Assembly: GCA_037045455.1 (NCBI GenBank)
Contig: JBAOIN010000003.1
Location: 124,001 to 188,000 of the forward strand
DNA from: JADKAV01 sp037045455
GTDB lineage: Bacteria; Actinomycetota; Actinomycetes; S36-B12; UBA10799
Length of the DNA: 64,000 nucleotides
Direction of reading: 5' to 3'
Positions 58,416 to 64,000 of the stretch are shown one piece after another. Position 1 is the stretch's first letter. Each line of letters begins with the position of its first letter. The notes below the pieces were generated by a model. The model was not told the origin of the DNA. It worked only from the letters and a program-made list of their open reading frames with translations, and searched no databases. The translations under genes and the position numbers were made by a program.

Positions 58416-59072
58416 TCAGGTCAGCAGTCCGATAACGCCCTTGCTCACGAGCACGACGGCCACGATGCCGCCAGTTGCGTAGGTGACCCCGCGGCTGTGC
58501 TCGATGAGCCATGTCCGCCAGTTCGCGTACGTCGCCGGCGACTCTCGCCCGCGGATCACTCGCACTCCCAGTGGGGCGGCGACCCCTGCTGAAGCCAGCA
58601 GCACGAAGGTGACACCGAGGCCGATCAGGACTGCGTTCGACTGGTTCAGCTGGAGAACTTGGCCAGCGGCGGCAACGACCACGATGTAGTTGGGTAGGAA
58701 CGCACCGAGGGCGAAGGCGAGCAGCACCGGCATGGTGTCGAGCTTGGACATCCAGGCCGGCTCCGTGACGGGGCCGTTGTCGGTGGGTCTGCGCCAGCGC
58801 CACCATAGGACGAATCCCAGCAGGAATCCGAGCACGATCTCGCCCACGTGCAGCGGCACCTGGGCGGTGGCGTCACCCGGGGTGGCGGGATACACCAGCA
58901 CCGACAGCACGAAGACGGCGCTCAGTGCCAAGACCCAACCGAGCACGTAGAACAACTCCTTGGTGACGCCCCGCTCCGCGGTGACCAGCAGGATTCCGGC
59001 CAACACGGACCACGGCTGCGCGGCCAATGCAAATGCCAGCAGCAACAGCGTGAGCAATGACGCTACGTCCAC
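58416..59072 (-). CDS. GAP/Sap family membrane protein
   Basis: 218 residues from ATG 59072. Six hydrophobic segments (LLTLLLLAFALAAQPWSVLAG, LFYVLGWVLALSAVFVLSVL, EIVLGFLLGFVLWW, MPVLLAFALGAFLPNYIVVV, and two more). QPWSVLAGILLVTAERG and GVTKELFYVLGW match the actinobacterial GAP family (sulfolipid-1-addressing protein, Sap), linked to export of cell-envelope glycolipids in mycobacteria. The role here is inferred. Convergent with the ABC-F gene. Confidence 0.82.
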   Translation of the reverse strand: MDVASLLTLLLLAFALAAQPWSVLAGILLVTAERGVTKELFYVLGWVLALSAVFVLSVLVYPATPGDATAQVPLHVGEIVLGFLLGFVLWWRWRRPTDNGPVTEPAWMSKLDTMPVLLAFALGAFLPNYIVVVAAAGQVLQLNQSNAVLIGLGVTFVLLASAGVAAPLGVRVIRGRESPATYANWRTWLIEHSRGVTYATGGIVAVVLVSKGVIGLLT

Positions 59073-59140
59073 TTGTCCGGCCTCATCTCGAAGGGCTTTC
59101 CGATCATGTCAGGGCCGCGATCATCGGAACCCTCGGAACG

Positions 59141-60241
59141 CTACGGGTCTTCGAGTTCGCTTCGGTATTGATGGCCGCGGGGGCTGGTCCAGGTGAGGCT
59201 GCCGTCGGGGTTGCGTTGCACTTGCCAGGCGGTGTGGGTTTTGAGCCGGTGGTGGTAGCGACATAGACAGTGGAGGTTGTAGGCGCAGGTCGGGCCGTGG
59301 GGGTGTTCGATGGTGTGGTCGAGGTCGCAGTGCATGGCGGCGCGTCGGCAGCCTTTGAAGCGGCAGTGCCGGTCGCGGGCTTTCACGTAGTCGCACGAGG
59401 GCTGATGGTGGGGGCGTAGGACAGCGTCGCGTGCGGGCACGTGTCAGGTTGATCCGGGGCGCCCCGTCGCACAGCTGAGCTGGCGTGGACTTGGTGACAA
59501 AGGTCCGTGGCCGGCGAGTTCCGGTCCGCCCGGGGTGATGATCACCTGGACCGGGATCTTCTCGCCGGGGGTGATGCCGGTGAGGCGTTCGACGAGTAAG
59601 TCGGCGCGGGCACCATCCACGGAGCCCTCGTGGTTGGCGACGCCGTGCTTGAGCGACAGTAGGCAGGCTTGGGCTTCCTCGGCGGTGAGGTAGGCACCCA
59701 GGGTGGCCATGCCGTCGGATTCGGGCTGCACCCACACCCGGCGCTGTTTCTTGGCTTTGTGGCGGCGTTTCTCGGCGGCGTCCGGGTTGAGTTTGGCGAT
59801 GCGTCCGGCCAGCCACGCTTTCAGCTGGGCGCGGGTGTGGGTCTGGGAGTAACCGATCGCACGCTCTGCGAGCTGCACCCGGTCGGCGGGCGGGAGTTCA
59901 CAGGTGCCGTGGGCGATCTCAACCGCCTTCGCCAGATCGATCTCACCAACCCGCAGCGCATCCAGCACGTCGGGCAGGTCGTCGTGCAGTTCGTGGGCCA
60001 GGTCCACCCGGCGGGTGGCGGTCCACGCCGTCCAGGTCAGCGCACACGCCACCTCCGCGGGCACCGGGTCGACCAGCTGCCCGCACGGGTCGAACCCGGC
60101 CGGCTCCTGCTCGGACAGTTCGTGGATGGCTTCCAGCTGTCGGGCATCAGCCCAGGCCTTGACCGTCTCGGCGGCCCGCGCGACCTCCAGCGGATCCCCG
60201 GCCGGGGATTCCAGGAGGGTCAATGCGTGGGGAAGGTCCAT
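59141..60241 (-). CDS. DUF222/HNH endonuclease protein (frameshifts)
   Basis: ATG 60241 (MDLPHALTLLESPAGDPLEV). N-terminal DUF222 helices (QLEAIHELSEQEPAGFDPCG, GEIDLAKAVEIAHGT), an Arg/Lys hinge (RRHKAKKQRRVWVQPESDG), and a C-terminal HNH domain with CRFKGCRRAAMHCDLDHTIE and CRYHHRLKTH. Shifts lie near 59500 and 59445. These proteins occur in many copies in actinobacterial genomes, some tied to group II introns or mobile DNA; their role is unknown. About 366 residues. Confidence 0.85.
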
Positions 60242-60318
60242 ACCTAGAGACTAGAACGGACGTACGACAAACACGCGCAAACACGCACAAACAAATGCAA
60301 ACGTCAGGTAATGAGATG

Positions 60319-61102
60319 TCAACCTGCGTTGTCCGCGTAGCGCAACTGCAGGATCGTGGCAGCGACGCCAACCATGAACGTCAGTGCCAGCACGAGGTAG
60401 CTGGCAGCAGGTAGGGACGCGACCGGCTCCGCGACCGCGCCGATCAGCAGCGGCACGATCGACCAGGGAAACCACTGCGCCCACCCCGTGTGCCCGAAAC
60501 AGGTTGCCGAGCCCCATCATCACCAGCGCGAACGCCAGCGGCGCGAGGTAGCCACGCCCTGCTGCGGCGATCCACGCCACCAGGGGCGCGAGAAGAAGGG
60601 AGATCCCAGCGGCGAGCAGTGCCTTACCGACCATGCCCAGAACGATCCCGCCAGACAGGCCAGGCAGTCCCAGCGCCAGGCCCAGCATGATGGCCAGCAA
60701 AACCGCCACGCAGACGATCGCCAGCCACCACACGCCGATGACCAGCAACTTGCCGACAGCGAACCAATGTCGGGGCACCGGCAATGCCAGCATGTTCTTG
60801 GCCGTCCCGTGGCCGTACTCGGATCCGAAGACGTAAGCCACGATGAACGCGAGCAGCAGCATGCCCCCGACGCCGACGATCAGCACCAGCGCGTAGGCGA
60901 AAGATGACCATGTGGCCTCGAGTCCCGATAGATCAGCCTTGGTGCCGAGCAGGCCCAACTGAGCCGCGCGCTGGGGATCGCGAACGATCCACATCATCAG
61001 GGCGATACCGAACGGACCCATCGACAGCGCGGCGAGGCTGAACCACGTCACCTTGCACCGGCGCAGCTTGATGAATTCGGTCACGAGCACCTGACGCAGC
61101 AT
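60319..61102 (-). CDS. ABC transporter permease, ABC-2 type (one frameshift)
   Basis: ATG 61102 (MLRQVLVTEFIKLRRCK) overlaps the stop of the ATPase gene. Six predicted membrane segments (TWFSLAALSMGPFGIALMMW, ALVLIVGVGGMLLLAFIVAYV, and others), with the ABC-2 feature VFGSEYGHGTAKNMLALPVP. One extra T near 60495 shifts the tail; in the other frame it continues GWAQWFPWSIVPLLIGAVAE and ends LQLRYADNAG at 60319. Length 3n+1, about 260 residues. Forms an exporter with the adjacent ATPase; substrate unknown. Confidence 0.87.
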
Positions 61103-61870
61103 CACTGGCCACCTGTTCGCCACAAGAAGTAGCGCTCGAGGTCCGCGGTGAGCAGAGCCTCGGCCAGTGCTTCCGGCGAGAAGGACTCGGCGACGTAGGC
61201 ACGCGCTTTCGTTGCGAGTTCCTCTCTGTCGAGCTCCTCCAATAGCCGGCCGTCGTGGATGATGCCGACGCGGTCGGCCAGGTGGGCGACCTCGCCGAGG
61301 ATGTGGCTGGACATGAAGACAGTCGTGCCATGCTCGTCGGCCAGCGACCGCAGCAGCTGACGGATCTCCACGATGCCGGCCGGGTCCAGGCCGTTGGCCG
61401 GTTCGTCGAGGATGAGCACGTCGGGGGAGTGCAGCAGAGCACGAGCCAGCGCCAGCCGCTGTAGGTTGCCGCTCGAGAGCCGGCCACTGCGGACCTCGGC
61501 GTAGGGCACGAGGTGCAGGCGCTCAATTGCCTCGGTCACGCCCTTTGGTGCCGCCCGGGTGAGACGCCGCTGGATGTCGAGGTTCTCGCGGACTGTGAGA
61601 TTGGGATAGGCCGTCGCACTTTCCACGAGGTAGCCGATCCGGCCCAGCACCCGCTGGTCCGATCGGCTGGCCAAGAATCCTGACGCATCCACTGCTCGGA
61701 CGGATCAAGCCCAGCAGCATGCGGATCGTGGTCGTCTTGCCGGCCCCGTTCCGGCCCAGGAAGCCGTACACCTCACCGCGTCGTACGTCGAGGTTCATCG
61801 AATCGACGGCCTGGACGTGCCCATAACGCTTCGAGAGCGATCGGGTTTCGATCACCGTGACGTCAGACAT
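61102..61870 (-). CDS. ABC transporter ATP-binding protein (one frameshift)
   Basis: ATG 61870 (MSDVTVIETRSLSKRYG). Walker A FLGRNGAGKTTTIRM, then, after one extra base near 61665, the second part with GRIGYLVESATAYPNLTVREN, signature RLSSGNLQRLALA (LSSGN, slightly atypical), Walker B VLILDEPANGLDP and the H-loop SSHILGEVA. About 255 residues, the CcmA/DrrA-like type paired with ABC-2 permeases. Couples ATP hydrolysis to export through the next gene product. TGATG overlap with the permease. Confidence 0.92.
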
Positions 61871-61900
61871 CGGCCGCGTCCCCTCGTCAAGACAATGGTG

Positions 61901-64000
61901 TCAGCGCGAGCGGGCTTCCAAGGCCTCCTCGAGCAAACCCTCCAACGCTTCCTGCGCAACATCGGCCGACGTGTCGACCTCTTCATCCGAGCCGTCCAGA
62001 GCACGGGCAGCCAACCCCGCCTTGCGGTCGATCAAGTCGGCCACCCTGCTGTCGATCGTGCTCGCCGCCAGGATGCGCCATGCCGTCACGGGCTGGTCCT
62101 GACCGATGCGGTGCACGCGGTCGATCGCCTGGGTCTGCTCCGCCTGCGTCCAGGGCAACTCGGCGAGCACCAGGTTCGAGGCGACGTGCAGGTTCAGCCC
62201 GACGCCGGCGGCACTCAGCGAGCACACCGCCACCGCGACGTCCGGGTCCTTCGTGAACGCGTCGATGGCTGCCTGCCGGGCCTTGCCGGTCTGACCGCCG
62301 CGGATCGAGCAGTACCCAATCCCGCGGGAGGCGAACGTCTGCTCGGCGCTGTCCATGACGTCGATGTGCTTGGCGAAGAAGACGACCTTGCCCACGTTGC
62401 CGACCAGCTGTGCGGTGTAATCGGCCGCCAGGCCGGCCTTGGCCTGTCCGATCTTGCGCATCATCGTGAACACGTTGTCGGAAGTCTTCGAGTCCTTCTC
62501 CTGCTTGCGGGCCCAGGCGGCGACCCGCTGCACGACGGTATGGTCGATGCCCTCGACCCGGCGCTCCGCGGACTGGCGCCGGATGGCCGCGTCGTAGCGC
62601 TTGCACCAACGCTTCGGTGAGTTGCTCCTGGGACTGCCGGATCGAGCGCGCGGCGGGCCCCTCGAGTTCCACGGGAAGGTCCGCCACCCGGCGGTCGGCG
62701 ATGTCTGCGGCGACGTCGATCTTGCGCCGCCGGACGATCCCCTGGTCGATGACGCAGCGCCGGGCAGCCGCATAGAAGCCGGGGTCGCCGGGCACCAGGC
62801 CGGTCGCCTCGAGTGCCTTCATCAGGTCGAGGATCGGCTTGGTGCCGTCGATCCAGCCGAGGAACTCCCAGATGGCCAGGAAGTCATCGAGGTCGTTGAT
62901 CAACGGCGTACCCGTCAGCGCCATGAGCAGCGGGTTGCCGGTGCGAGTACGGATGCGACGCGAGATCTCCAGAACGTTCTGCGAGCGCTGCGACGTCTTG
63001 TTCTTGATGAAGTGGGCCTCGTCGACGATCATGCCCCGGAACCCGAAGTCGACCAGCCAGCCCCGGTGGCGGTCGAGGAGTTCGTAGTTGACGATGACGA
63101 TGTCGGCGAAGGTGTCGGCGGACTCGCCGTCGCTGTGAATCACCGTGGCCGTTCGCGCCGGCGTCCACAGATTCACCTCGCGCGCCCAGTTCATCTTGAC
63201 CACGTTGGGAACCACGACCAGCAGCGGATATGCGGTCGCGACCTGTGCGGACAGCAGCGCCTGGGCGGTCTTGCCCAGCCCGGGCTCGTCGGCGAGCAGG
63301 AACGTCCGATGGCCCTGAGCGGCCGCGGCGACGACCTGGGCCTGGTGCTTCATGAGGTGCAGTTCAGGGGCCACGGGAGCATCGTCCGGATCAGGCAAAG
63401 GCATGCAGGAGGCGGCAACGTCGGTGCTCTGCTCGAAGGAGCGCAGCAATGGCCCGAGTAGTTCCCACCCCGCCAACCGCTGCGCCCGGACCTCCACCTG
63501 GCGGCGTGCCGCCTCGATGTCGGGGGGCATGAAGGGATTGGCCAACTGCCGCGCCAGCACCGACTGCGGAACCACCTGCCCCGATGGCTCTTCTCGTTCC
63601 ACGACAGGCGCCGGGGCTTCTTCGATTCCCGCGGCCTCCAGAAGTTCGCGTCGCTGCACCTGCCCCAGTTCGCTGAGTTGACTGTCCTCGCCGAGCAGGG
63701 CGAGCAGGGAGGTGTCCCGGGCGCCGGTCTGCGCGAGGATCTTGGCGATTCCGTCAAGGCGTTTGAGGTAGGCGGTCTTGGCCGCGGCCGGCATCTTCTC
63801 GTCGGACAGAACCCGGGCGCGCTCTTCGCGGGTGACGAAGGCGATGACCTGGAACCTCGACCGCACCGAGGGCCGGTTGTCTCCCTTGGCGATCGCGTTC
63901 TGGACCTGGGTGACCGCCTGCGCGAGGACGGGCAGCAACCCCTGGTTGTCTTTCGCGCGCGATCGCCGCGCGGTGCTCGCAGTGCGAGTGCGCGTACGCT
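61901..64000 (-). CDS. SNF2-family DEAD/DEAH-box helicase (5' end off window, frameshifted)
   Basis: The frame ends at 61901 (EGLLEEALEARSR) and runs off the right edge, so at least 690 residues are visible. Helicase motifs: I ADEPGLGKTAQALL, II VDEAHFIKNKTS, III MALTGTPLIND, then VVFFAKHIDVMDS, and V/VI SAAGVGLNL with VHRIGQDQPV. One shift near 62590 divides the two RecA-like lobes. The N-terminal part visible (FQVIAFVTREERARVLSDEKM) is a lineage-specific extension. Another slip near 63,960 would open the frame further (CEHRAAIARAKDNQG). Likely remodels nucleoprotein complexes; target unknown. Confidence 0.88.

Overview
The window is about 64 kb of high-GC DNA from an actinobacterium. The evidence is lineage-typical gene content and order: paired clpP1-clpP2-clpX after tig, folC followed by a DUF4233 gene, mreBCD-PBP2-rodA, a group II truncated haemoglobin, a mycothiol-type DsbA-like oxidoreductase, a PriA without a Walker A motif, a DUF222/HNH protein and a GAP/Sap membrane protein. 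The genus cannot be named from the sequence alone. Most genes are chromosomal housekeeping genes.

Layout. 1-13,000: an SDR/DUF2867 oxidoreductase (cut by the left edge), glbO, an MscS channel, LapA-like protein, amidase, malQ, a secreted protein, pepN, rpiA, a membrane protein, an acyl-CoA-binding protein, a methyltransferase and a second secreted protein. 13,000-13,830: a long inverted repeat, a 2 x 225-bp tandem array derived from the 3' end of tRNA-Gly, and the tRNA-Gly and tRNA-Pro genes. 13,897-18,359: the proteostasis block tig, clpP1, clpP2, clpX. 18,313-24,776: a secreted protein, a tocopherol-cyclase-like protein, valS, folC and DUF4233. 24,859-30,640: ndk and the cell-elongation operon mreB-mreC-mreD-PBP2-rodA. 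30,793-42,022: a thioredoxin-fold protein, a radical-SAM pair, then metK-priA-def-fmt-rsmB-rpe-RNB ribonuclease, much of it with overlapping start and stop codons. 42,597-42,966: rnpB.

42,943-54,144 is an 11.2-kb genomic island inserted in the 3' end of rnpB. It is bounded by an identical 36-bp direct repeat, and each end carries a pair of GTTGTCCCC direct repeats 11 bp apart. All recognisable genes in it read on the minus strand: a type I restriction-modification locus (hsdM, hsdS, hsdR) with a TIGR02391-family gene and a GmrSD-type (DUF262 plus HNH) nuclease between hsdS and hsdR, a truncated AlbA_2-domain gene, the C-terminal piece of a tyrosine integrase next to rnpB, and a membrane protein near the right end. 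54,164-64,000: a secreted beta-helix-like protein, a thioesterase, a vapBC pair with an operator palindrome, an ABC-F protein, a GAP protein, a DUF222/HNH gene, an ABC exporter and a SNF2 helicase cut by the right edge.

Quality: about twenty genes, including essential ones (valS, metK, clpX, fmt, pepN, priA), are broken by single-base shifts. In every gene with one clear shift the length is 3n+1, meaning one extra base. This looks like insertion-biased sequencing error, not gene decay, and the affected genes are annotated across the shift. Several intergenic regions carry long hairpins built from a locally unique repeated word; these and the tRNA-derived array are the least explained features.
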